Positions 1 to 6,310 are shown, counted from the first letter of the stretch. The stretch is DNA of 6,537 nt from Chitinophagaceae bacterium (GCA_947378615.1 CANCKV010000192.1:1-6537), one strand, 5' to 3'. Numbers and translations: made by a program. Notes: generated from the sequence alone by a model not told the origin.

Positions 1-2138
1 CAATTGCTAAATTTTATCCATCAATTTTACATATTGATTCAACAGTTCAAAAAAAGGCAAAAGATTCAAGTTTTGATCAATATTTTAATAGATGGGTACA
101 GGTTGGAGATATGGATGGAGATGGTCTAGATGATATTGTCCTTCAACCATATTTAAGATCTAGTAGAGATGGAATAGTTTCAATTTTTTATAATAAATCC
201 AAAGATGGCATACCGAAGTTTATAAATAATACAAATAGTACTTTTATGACACTTGGGGATCCTAGTCAATTTACAATAGGTGATATTGATGGGGATAAAA
301 ATTTAGATTTATATACCCCTACCCAAAACTATCATGGTACATTAGCAAATAAGCCAATTTGGTTATATCCTAATGGCGGAGATATTACTCCTAGTATAAT
401 ATGGTTGCAAAAATCAAGAAATGTCTTTCAAAAAATTGTTTTTCCAGATACAATTGGATCAGAATCTGGTAATTTATATTCTACTAAAAATGGTACAAAT
501 AATATTTTAGTTTCAAGTTATCAAACCCCTTTAAATCTAGATCCAAATCGACTAGATGCAAATTTGATTTATAATTACAAATTACAATCAAATTCTTTAA
601 TTAGAACCTCAACTTTTTTTGGCGCAAATAGAGGCTATTTCTTAAGAGTTGGATCATTAAGGTATAGTAATGAAAAGTATGATTTCTTTGCTTTGGAAAA
701 AGTAAAAAATGATGGGACTGTAAAAAATAATTGGGTAGACTCCCTATTAATATTATCTTTTAAGAAAGGGGATAGCCTGTCAATCCTAAATCCTTATGAT
801 ACAATCGCTATAATTAAATATGATACATATACAAAGAGGAGTTCGGAATATTCTTATAGACCAGTGAATGATTGGGGCGTTTTTGTAACAGACTTAGATC
901 ACGACGGAAATTTTGAAGTTATTACTCAAGAATTCGCATATTCTACAAAGCAAAATGATACAATTCCCGGTAGAATTCAAGTATATAATAAAAAGGGAAA
1001 TATATCTAATTTGTGGCTAGATAGCGCAATACAATATGATCCACAAATTATTTCTCATGGTAATGGTATAACTGTGACAGATTTAAATGGTGATGGATAT
1101 GAAGACATTCTCCCTTTTACAGGATGGGGGTGGTGGTGGTGGTCAAATATTCAAGTTGCAAAATCAGATCCTGAATTTTTAAAAAAAAGGGTTATTTTAA
1201 ATACTGGCAAGAAACTTTTCCCATTTACAATTGATTTATCAAATCAGTCTGAAAATTTTTTATATAATGATTTTACGTCTGAGTCCTATTATCCTTTTCA
1301 GTTAGATTCATCTAACGAGAAGGCTATAATATTATTAAAAAGTTTTGAGACTAATAATGCTCAAAATATTTTGGATGCTGTGCCAGCATTAAAACTTGAT
1401 TATTCACAATTTAAATTTCCATGTGCGATAAATCCTCCAAAATATAATTTAACTGGCAAAACTATTCTATGTGGTTCAAGTGATAGTAGTATAATTAAAA
1501 TTGATTCAGTTGTTGGGTATAATACTCAGTGGAAAAGTAACAATCAAATAGTAAGTTCATCTAATCAAATTTTGGTCAAAGACTCTGGCCAAGTCAAATT
1601 AACTATAACAAATTTAGGCGGATGTGTAGTTGAGAAGATTTTCAATATTGTAAAAAATCCTATACCATCGCAACCAATTCTTTCCAGAGATACTTCTAGT
1701 TATTTAATATCCAATTCAACCTTTGGTAATACTTGGTATAAAGATGGGGTAGCATTAACAGACACTACCCAAAAGATTAAACCTACAGCAGCTGGTTCAT
1801 ATACAGCTAAAACTAGCCAAAACGGATGTGTAAGTTCTTTGAGCACTCCATACTATTATTTGGTAACTGATATTATAAACTTAAGTAAAGATGAGTTTAT
1901 CAAACTGGCACCTAATCCATTTATCAATCAACTCAACTTTGATTTCGTAGTGAAGGGGTATCAAAGATTAAATTTAGAGATATTTGATATAGCCAGTGGA
2001 ACTATGGTTGCAAGTCAGACCAATTTACCTGCAGGCACTAAAATTACATTAGGTCATTTATCAGCAGGTACCTATGTGATTAGGGTAACCTCAACTGACA
2101 ATAAAATATCCTATCAATTTAAGATGGTTAAACTGTAA
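1..2138 (+). CDS. FG-GAP/VCBS-repeat surface protein with Ig-like modules and T9SS type A tail, 5'-truncated by the window edge
   Basis: The frame is open from position 3, so the true start lies left of the window. The ATG at 111 sits inside a calcium-binding motif and is not a credible start. Of the 711 visible residues (numbered from the codon at 3), the first ~400 carry FG-GAP/VCBS-like Asp-rich loops of the D-x-[DN]-x-D-G type at about 36-44, 94-102, 297-305 and 360-368. Such loops usually bind Ca2+ in beta-propeller blades. A Trp-rich patch lies at about 375-380. Two Ig/PKD-like modules follow (about 474-552 and 554-618), the second with a WYKDG core and a GSYTAK strand. The last ~92 residues are a T9SS type A sorting domain (LAPNPF motif, AGTYVI strand, terminal KMVKL), expected to direct export and be cleaved at the surface. 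The tail is nearly identical to that of the gene at 4031. Ligand and activity are unknown. Confidence 0.9.
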   Translation, partial: IAKFYPSILHIDSTVQKKAKDSSFDQYFNRWVQVGDMDGDGLDDIVLQPYLRSSRDGIVSIFYNKSKDGIPKFINNTNSTFMTLGDPSQFTIGDIDGDKNLDLYTPTQNYHGTLANKPIWLYPNGGDITPSIIWLQKSRNVFQKIVFPDTIGSESGNLYSTKNGTNNILVSSYQTPLNLDPNRLDANLIYNYKLQSNSLIRTSTFFGANRGYFLRVGSLRYSNEKYDFFALEKVKNDGTVKNNWVDSLLILSFKKGDSLSILNPYDTIAIIKYDTYTKRSSEYSYRPVNDWGVFVTDLDHDGNFEVITQEFAYSTKQNDTIPGRIQVYNKKGNISNLWLDSAIQYDPQIISHGNGITVTDLNGDGYEDILPFTGWGWWWWSNIQVAKSDPEFLKKRVILNTGKKLFPFTIDLSNQSENFLYNDFTSESYYPFQLDSSNEKAIILLKSFETNNAQNILDAVPALKLDYSQFKFPCAINPPKYNLTGKTILCGSSDSSIIKIDSVVGYNTQWKSNNQIVSSSNQILVKDSGQVKLTITNLGGCVVEKIFNIVKNPIPSQPILSRDTSSYLISNSTFGNTWYKDGVALTDTTQKIKPTAAGSYTAKTSQNGCVSSLSTPYYYLVTDIINLSKDEFIKLAPNPFINQLNFDFVVKGYQRLNLEIFDIASGTMVASQTNLPAGTKITLGHLSAGTYVIRVTSTDNKISYQFKMVKL

Positions 2139-2200
2139 CTACATCTAGAGTTGAAATCTTATCTAAACTGGTGAAAAAATAGGGTAGAAAGAACCCGTTT

Positions 2201-2218
2201 GCTACACTTTCAGCTACA
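2201..2218 (+). repeat. GCTACA-N6-GCTACA paired direct repeat before the first terminator
   Basis: GCTACA at 2201-2206 and 2213-2218, with spacer CTTTCA, lies between the stop codon of the first gene and its terminator hairpin. It has the same 12-base period as the pairs in the leaders. As in the leaders, an AAATAGGGTAG-like string precedes it (about 2177-2187). Function unknown. Confidence 0.65.
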
Positions 2219-2228
2219 GGCATAAAAT

Positions 2229-2251
2229 AACCCCTTGAAAATCAAGGGGTT
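2229..2251. terminator. Intrinsic terminator after the first surface protein gene
   Basis: A perfect 10-bp stem, AACCCCTTGA/TCAAGGGGTT (2229-2238 with 2242-2251), closes on an AAA loop and is followed by the T-rich CAGTATTTTATT. The other side is A-rich, so it could also stop transcription from the right. It lies 90 bases after the stop codon. The second copy at 6412-6436 keeps the stem through a paired C-G to A-T change, which supports a real structural role. Confidence 0.8.
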
Positions 2252-2263
2252 CAGTATTTTATT

Positions 2264-2276
2264 GCGGACCGGACGG
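2264..2276 (-). pseudogene. tRNA-Asp 3'-end remnant (acceptor and start of T arm only)
   Basis: TGCGGACCGGACGG at 2263-2276 is identical to 6447-6460, the 3' end of the intact tRNA-Asp. It covers the discriminator base, the seven 3' acceptor bases and the first few T-stem bases (12 tRNA bases, 2265-2276), then diverges at 2277. No other part of a tRNA is present, so it cannot be functional. It also lies at the same position relative to the terminator as in the intact locus. I read it as a scar left by duplication of the unit, or as a short attachment-like repeat. Confidence 0.75.
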
Positions 2277-2393
2277 TGAGTTCTCTCTTAACTCAAACTC
2301 CTCTCAAACCACCTAATTCATCAGATATAAAGGAGTTACAATTATATTTTTCTTGTCATAACAGCCCCAAATAGGGTTAAATAGGGGGTAGTA

Positions 2394-2411
2394 GCTACAG
2401 ATTGTGCTACA
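2394..2411 (+). repeat. GCTACA-N6-GCTACA paired direct repeat in leader A
   Basis: GCTACA occurs at 2394-2399 and 2406-2411, starts 12 bases apart. The same pair with the same spacing is at 3952-3969, 2201-2218 and 6385-6402. In this copy the bases also allow a small hairpin (GTAGC, one bulged T, ACA, loop GAT, TGT, GCTAC). In leader B the inner pairs are broken, so the direct repeat is better conserved than the hairpin. Confidence 0.7.
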
Positions 2412-2429
2412 CAATACATATTGATTATC

Positions 2430-2437
2430 TATCTTTA
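2430..2437 (+). promoter_or_regulatory. Candidate Bacteroidetes -7 promoter element of the lipoprotein gene
   Basis: TATCTTTA fits most of the Bacteroidetes -7 consensus TAnnTTTG. A start site about 7 bases downstream would leave a 5' UTR of roughly 28 bases. The equivalent element TAACTTTA is at the same place in leader B (3992-3999), five bases before the C5 run in both. I find no convincing -33 TTTG at the usual spacing; the nearest TTG ends 25 bases upstream. Confidence 0.35.
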
Positions 2438-2471
2438 TACTACCCCCAAAAGAAAGTATAAAACTTAAACT

Positions 2472-3830
2472 ATGAAAAGAGTAATCTTTGTTTTGGGAAT
2501 TGTATTTGTATTTGCATGTAGTAAAACAACTGAAACTAGTTCAACTAATGTTCAGCCAAATCCTAGCGTAAATCAACCTATCCCTGTACCTAAGTATATT
2601 AATAATAATTTTACAATTTCTGGCTTTTCTATACCAAATATCACTGGGGCACAAATACAAACTGGAGTAAATGGAAGTATTTCAGGGACAATACTTTACT
2701 CAAAAGATAATGTTTTAAATTTAGTAATTCCTGCAACTTTATTTTTTACAACTCCATTAATACCTGCTATTCATTTAATTAAATCGAACAACAGTTGGCA
2801 ATTTGAAAATAGTTATAATGATGGAGCAATGGGTTGTGCCAGAAATTATGAATGTATAGATAGCTCAAATCAAACTTGGGTATATGCTGATCATGGATTT
2901 GAACTTTCTTCAGGAACATGGCCATTCGGGAATATGATGCTAATGAAAACAGTAGGTAACAAATTATCATTCAATACTATTTCTATAAATAGAAGTTTTT
3001 ACCACTCAATATCAACAGGAGATTTAAATAATGATGGGCTTAACGATGTTGTTGGGTTGCATATGGGTACAAAAGGGGATTGGGGTGATAATCTCCATAC
3101 CTATTTACAAAATAAAGATGGGACGTTTTCAGAAAATAGAAAAATTTTAGTAAGTAATTTGATTGCAGGAAGAGGAGCTGGGGCAGTACTTATAAAAGAT
3201 TTGTTTGGCGATTCTAGGCCAGAGGTAATTAAAGCTGACTATGGATTTAATTCAACATTTCAAAAACAGTCTGATAGGTACAGTTTTATGATTTTTTCTT
3301 ACAATAATTCTACTAATAAATATGAATTAAGTAAAGATCCTGGGGCTCTTGGAGTTTATGCTACTAATGACAGAGGGACCACAAGTATTAAAGCAGCAGA
3401 CTTCAATAAAGATGGAGCACTTGATTTAGCAATTGCTACAGAGGGAACAAATTTTAATGGCATTGAAATTTGGATAAATGATGGTAAAGGAAATTTTACT
3501 CCAAGTAATCAAAAGCTAGAATATACTTTTGAGCAACTACAATTTAGAGAATTTGAAGTGTTTGACTACAATAAGGATGGATATCCGGATATATTTCTAA
3601 ACCCATGGTCTGGAAAACTTTTTAAAGATGGCAATGCTATCTTAATGGATAATTTAATTTGGAAAAATACAGGAGGTACGTTTGGTTCAATTACTAAGGG
3701 TATTACCATTCCAGATATAAATCCAACATTCATGAAAGTTTTTTTTGTCAATAACCAGATTACTTATGTGGGTGTAAAAGGTAATTTAGATGGAAGCATA
3801 ACTTTAAATGAAATCAATCCAAATTATTAA
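2472..3830 (+). CDS. FG-GAP/VCBS-repeat outer-membrane-type lipoprotein
   Basis: This 452-residue protein begins with a lipoprotein signal: MKR, a hydrophobic stretch, then V-F-A-C with the lipidated Cys at residue 16, followed by SK and a Thr/Ser/Asn/Pro-rich linker to about residue 40. Calcium-loop motifs of the FG-GAP/VCBS type lie at 184-192 (DLNNDGLND), 243-251 (degenerate, DLFGDSRPE), 310-318 (DFNKDGALD) and 365-373 (DYNKDGYPD), with an NDGKGNFT strand near 336-343. This suggests a beta-propeller-like fold. Unlike its neighbours it has no Ig-like modules and no T9SS tail; it ends at INPNY. The start is supported by the signal peptide and by the conserved leader reaching exactly to this ATG; there is no Shine-Dalgarno site, as usual in Bacteroidetes. 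No terminator is evident behind it, so read-through into the next gene is possible. Expected location: the outer membrane, perhaps surface-exposed. Ligand unknown. Confidence 0.88.
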   Translation: MKRVIFVLGIVFVFACSKTTETSSTNVQPNPSVNQPIPVPKYINNNFTISGFSIPNITGAQIQTGVNGSISGTILYSKDNVLNLVIPATLFFTTPLIPAIHLIKSNNSWQFENSYNDGAMGCARNYECIDSSNQTWVYADHGFELSSGTWPFGNMMLMKTVGNKLSFNTISINRSFYHSISTGDLNNDGLNDVVGLHMGTKGDWGDNLHTYLQNKDGTFSENRKILVSNLIAGRGAGAVLIKDLFGDSRPEVIKADYGFNSTFQKQSDRYSFMIFSYNNSTNKYELSKDPGALGVYATNDRGTTSIKAADFNKDGALDLAIATEGTNFNGIEIWINDGKGNFTPSNQKLEYTFEQLQFREFEVFDYNKDGYPDIFLNPWSGKLFKDGNAILMDNLIWKNTGGTFGSITKGITIPDINPTFMKVFFVNNQITYVGVKGNLDGSITLNEINPNY

Positions 3831-3951
3831 ATTAATTACAGATATTTTCTATCAAACTTATCTTAAATCATCTAAATCATCAGATATAAAGGAGTTATAT
3901 TTTACTTTTCTTGCTATAGACGCCCCAAATAGGTTTAAATAGGGGGTAGTA

Positions 3952-3969
3952 GCTACAGATTCTGCTACA
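3952..3969 (+). repeat. GCTACA-N6-GCTACA paired direct repeat in leader B
   Basis: GCTACA at 3952-3957 and 3964-3969, spacer GATTCT. The spacer differs from leader A by one base (GATTGT), which breaks the inner part of the small hairpin possible there but keeps the direct repeat and its spacing. Confidence 0.65.
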
Positions 3970-3991
3970 TGTTTTATATTGATTATATATC

Positions 3992-3999
3992 TAACTTTA
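3992..3999 (+). promoter_or_regulatory. Candidate -7 promoter element of the large T9SS protein gene
   Basis: TAACTTTA fits TAnnTTT of the Bacteroidetes -7 consensus and occupies the same place relative to the C5 run as TATCTTTA in leader A. It would give a 5' UTR of about 25 bases. No clear -33 element is visible. Confidence 0.33.
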
Positions 4000-4030
4000 C
4001 TCTACCCCCAAGAGCTTCAAATTTAAATTT

Positions 4031-6310
4031 ATGAAAAGATTTAACTTTCTTTTGGGACTCCTTTTTCCTGTTTTCCTATTTAGTCAAACACAATCTTTGT
4101 GGTCAAAGGATTCAATTAAATATTCTACTTCATTACAAGTATACGCTTCACAGTATACATCGCCACTTTACGCTATTCCAAATGAATTTTATTTTAGCGA
4201 CACTTTAAAAAAATCAAATCAATATGTCGCTGTGCATACCTGGTTGGTTAAAGATTTTAACCAAGATGGGTACAGTGATATTTTTCTAGGTTTTTTTACA
4301 GGAGGTGAATTAGAGAAAATTCCCTTCAAAATATATTTTTACGATACAACTACTGGTAAGTATCAAGACAAATCTTATCTAATTAATAATAATACTGGCC
4401 AGTCATTTAATAGAAAGACGATGGCAGCTGATTTAAATGGAGATGGAATACCAGATATAGTTGCAGTTAGCCACCCGGAATGTAATACTTGCCAACTTTC
4501 GTCTTTTGATATTTTATTTTCCGATAAAAAAACAGGGACATGGAGTCAAGTTACATTAAAAACGCCTAATCGTAATAAAGGGGAAGGTTATTTCCATGGA
4601 ATAGCTTTAGGTGATATTGATAATGATGGAGATGTGGATATCGTTTTAGCTAATGAGAATACTTTTTCAGGAGGCAATATAACAATGTCAAATGATGGCA
4701 AGGGTAATTTTACAGAAAAGTTTAGTATGAATTTTTTTGATAAATCTGTTGCAAATTATGGGACTTCTTGGACTACAGAACTAGTTGACATAAATAATGA
4801 TAGTTATTTAGATTTATTATATTGGAATGATAGTACTTATAGGGGTATAGCATATGGAGATGGGTCAGGATATTTTGGAAATAAGATTGAACAACGGTTT
4901 CCAAAAACAAAATATAGTTCAGTCATGGATTATGATGCATATGATTTTGATAAGGATGGAGATTTAGATTTAATATTAAGTACAACAGATTATAATGGGT
5001 GGGAGTTAGTATTTCTTGAAAATACTGGTAATAGTAATGACGGGAAAGTTATCTGGAAAGACAGATCTGCTGAAATAAATGCTACTTTAATTAAAAATGG
5101 ATTCTATTCTGATGATGTCACAAAAAATTGGCTTCCTTATCTTGCTTTGGCTGATGTGAATAAAGATGGGTTTATGGATTTAATGCCTCAAAGACCACTT
5201 GATAATTATCAGGGTTATTGGATAATATATGGGAAAGGTGGATGGAATTTTTCTTATTTTCCAAATTCTATACCTGAAAAACAAACCAAAATAAACACAC
5301 AGATTTCAAATAATGGAAAATTAAGAGTTTCATGGAAAAAGTTAATAATAAATAAACCAACTTCAAATACTGCTATTAATTCTTGGAAATTATATATGCA
5401 CAATAAACCTTTTGGAGATAAAGGAATGACCAAGTTGCCGGCACTATTAATTAATAATTTGAATGCTAGCATTACTAATGATTCCGTAATTTTTATAACA
5501 AATTTGCCATATGATACAACATATTTTAGATTGTCTGTCATAGATTCAAATAGTCTTGAAACGCCGTTATCAGATTCTTCTCTTTATTCATGTTCATTAC
5601 CTCCTTCACCTGTTGTTCAAAGCAAAAATATGTGTACAGCAGAAATTAATACAAATTTGTTAAGCTTTGTTACATCAAGTTATCAATTACAATGGTATGA
5701 TTCTTTAACATCAATTTTACCAAGATCAACTATTAGTTCATTTAATAGTACAATTGGTAATCATTTATATTTTGTATCTGCATTGAATAAATGTGAAAGT
5801 TTTACCAAAAGTATATTATCAATAAACATTGTTCAAACACCTGCGCAACCAACATTATTCAGAGATACTACTAATTTTTTAGTAGCAAGCGCTAATGGAA
5901 CTACTTGGTATAAAGACGGAGTAGCAATAACCGATACCACTCAAAAGTATAAACCCGCAACACCAGGTTCTTACACCGCAAAAACAACGACCAATGCTTG
6001 TACAAGTGTAATGAGTACAGCCTACTATTATTTAGTAACTGATATTATCAACTTAAGTAAAGATGAGTTTATTAAATTAGCGCCTAATCCATTTATCAAT
6101 CAACTGAACTTTGATTTCGTAGTGAAGGGTTATCAAAGATTAAATTTAGAGGTGTTTGATATAGCCAGTGGAACTAAGGTTGCAAGTCAGCCCAATTTAA
6201 CTGCAGGCACTAAAATTACCTTGGGTCAGTTATCTGCAGGTACTTATGTAATTAAGGTAACCTCAACTGACAATAAAATATCCTATCAATTTAAGATGGT
6301 AAAACTGTAA
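4031..6310 (+). CDS. Secreted FG-GAP/VCBS-repeat protein with Ig-like modules and T9SS type A sorting domain
   Basis: This complete 759-residue protein has a Sec signal peptide (MKR, hydrophobic residues 4-17, likely cleavage near FSQTQS, 18-22). Six calcium-loop motifs of the FG-GAP/VCBS type are at 75-83, 134-142, 195-203, 253-261 (DINNDSYLD, degenerate), 305-313 and 375-383, consistent with a beta-propeller. Residues about 420-520 look like a fibronectin-III-type module (RVSWKK core). Two Ig-like modules follow at about 525-600 and 603-667 (WYKDG, GSYTAK). The last ~92 residues are the T9SS type A tail (LAPNPF at 683-688, AGTYVI, terminal KMVKL). The start is fixed by the signal peptide and by the conserved leader ending at this ATG. 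The product should be exported through the outer membrane and released or surface-attached after tail removal. Substrate or partner is unknown; adhesion or carbohydrate binding would be guesses. Confidence 0.93.
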   Translation: MKRFNFLLGLLFPVFLFSQTQSLWSKDSIKYSTSLQVYASQYTSPLYAIPNEFYFSDTLKKSNQYVAVHTWLVKDFNQDGYSDIFLGFFTGGELEKIPFKIYFYDTTTGKYQDKSYLINNNTGQSFNRKTMAADLNGDGIPDIVAVSHPECNTCQLSSFDILFSDKKTGTWSQVTLKTPNRNKGEGYFHGIALGDIDNDGDVDIVLANENTFSGGNITMSNDGKGNFTEKFSMNFFDKSVANYGTSWTTELVDINNDSYLDLLYWNDSTYRGIAYGDGSGYFGNKIEQRFPKTKYSSVMDYDAYDFDKDGDLDLILSTTDYNGWELVFLENTGNSNDGKVIWKDRSAEINATLIKNGFYSDDVTKNWLPYLALADVNKDGFMDLMPQRPLDNYQGYWIIYGKGGWNFSYFPNSIPEKQTKINTQISNNGKLRVSWKKLIINKPTSNTAINSWKLYMHNKPFGDKGMTKLPALLINNLNASITNDSVIFITNLPYDTTYFRLSVIDSNSLETPLSDSSLYSCSLPPSPVVQSKNMCTAEINTNLLSFVTSSYQLQWYDSLTSILPRSTISSFNSTIGNHLYFVSALNKCESFTKSILSINIVQTPAQPTLFRDTTNFLVASANGTTWYKDGVAITDTTQKYKPATPGSYTAKTTTNACTSVMSTAYYYLVTDIINLSKDEFIKLAPNPFINQLNFDFVVKGYQRLNLEVFDIASGTKVASQPNLTAGTKITLGQLSAGTYVIKVTSTDNKISYQFKMVKL

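Larger units (their letters stand above)
1848..2276 (+). repeat. 3' module, copy 1: T9SS tail codons, terminator and tRNA 3' fragment
   Basis: This stretch matches 6020-6460. Over the last 279 coding bases (1860-2138 against 6032-6310) I count about 21 differences by eye, roughly 92% identity, and 86 of 92 residues agree. After a short unalike spacer just past the stop codon, 2161-2276 aligns without gaps to 6345-6460 with about 10 differences in 116. Upstream, in the Ig-like module, identity falls to roughly 70%, and it is lower still in the main body. The match ends abruptly at 2277, inside tRNA-derived sequence. The pattern suggests a recent duplication or gene conversion limited to the 3' end. 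Confidence 0.85.
2384..2447 (+). repeat. Inverted repeat GGGGGTAGTA...TACTACCCCC in leader A
   Basis: Arms at 2384-2393 and 2438-2447 are perfect 10-base complements separated by 44 bases. They enclose the second GCTACA and the probable -7 promoter element. In leader B eight of the ten pairs remain (3942-3949 with 4002-4009). Possible roles are a binding site for a dimeric protein, a long-range RNA stem if transcription starts upstream, or recombination arms; the sequence alone does not decide. Confidence 0.6.
2292..2471 (+). promoter_or_regulatory. Conserved 180-nt leader, copy A, upstream of the lipoprotein gene
   Basis: This gene-free stretch aligns closely with 3851-4030, which is also 180 bases and ends at the start codon of the next gene. 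Shared elements in order are: TCAGATATAAAGGAGTTA (2321), GCCCC, a direct repeat AAATAGG with a 10-base period (2369 and 2379), a G5TAGTA arm (2384-2393), GCTACA-N6-GCTACA (2394-2411), ATATTGATTAT, and the matching CTAC5 arm ending at 2447. No reading frame starts behind the AAGGAG-like string, so it is probably not a ribosome site for a small ORF. The likely role is promoter plus regulatory region; the regulator is unknown. Together with 2139-2291 (terminator and tRNA scar) this accounts for the 333-base gap. Confidence 0.7.
3942..4009 (+). repeat. Inverted repeat GGGGGTAG...CTACCCCC in leader B
   Basis: Eight-base complementary arms at 3942-3949 and 4002-4009 enclose the GCTACA pair and the probable -7 element, as in leader A. 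The two outermost inner pairs of leader A (T-A and A-T) are lost here. The segment between the arms has the same orientation in both leaders. Confidence 0.55.
3851..4030 (+). promoter_or_regulatory. Conserved 180-nt leader, copy B, upstream of the large T9SS protein gene
   Basis: This is the second copy of the leader at 2292-2471, with the same length and element order: TCAGATATAAAGGAGTTA (3880), GCCCC, AAATAGG repeat with a 10-base period (3927 and 3937), G5TAG arm (3942-3949), GCTACA pair (3952-3969), ATATTGATTAT, candidate -7 element TAACTTTA (3992-3999) and CTAC5 arm (4002-4009). Similarity continues about 27 bases into the coding sequence (MKR and the first hydrophobic residues). The 20 bases between the previous stop codon and this leader hold no recognisable element. 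Confidence 0.7.

Noticed and set aside
111..113. ATG as the start codon of the first gene
   Set aside because: The frame is open back to position 3, and the ATG codes the second residue of a DMDGDGLDD calcium loop; homologous coding sequence lies upstream of it.
2183..2196. GGGT...ACCC mini-hairpin before the GCTACA pair
   Set aside because: The stem has four pairs in copy 1 and is broken by two unpaired changes in copy 2, so it is not supported.
2327..2338. AAGGAG-like string in the leader as a ribosome site for a leader peptide
   Set aside because: No start codon follows at a usable distance in either copy, and Bacteroidetes seldom use such sites; the string is conserved but its role is unclear.
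2139..2471. Integron-like cassette array with attC sites between the paralogues
   Set aside because: No attC-type core sites (GTTRRRY/RYYYAAC pairs) and no integrase are visible; the repeats are better explained by duplicated leaders and terminators.
2779..2970. Reverse-strand open frame of 63 codons inside the lipoprotein gene
   Set aside because: It lies wholly opposite a well-supported coding region and shows no domain, signal or promoter of its own.
3566..3751. Reverse-strand open frame of 61 codons inside the lipoprotein gene
   Set aside because: It is antisense to conserved FG-GAP coding sequence, with no independent support.
5254..5541. Reverse-strand open frame of 95 codons inside the large T9SS gene
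   Set aside because: It is antisense to the fibronectin-III-like part; the hydrophobic residues come from antisense reading of AT-rich codons. No promoter or start context is seen.
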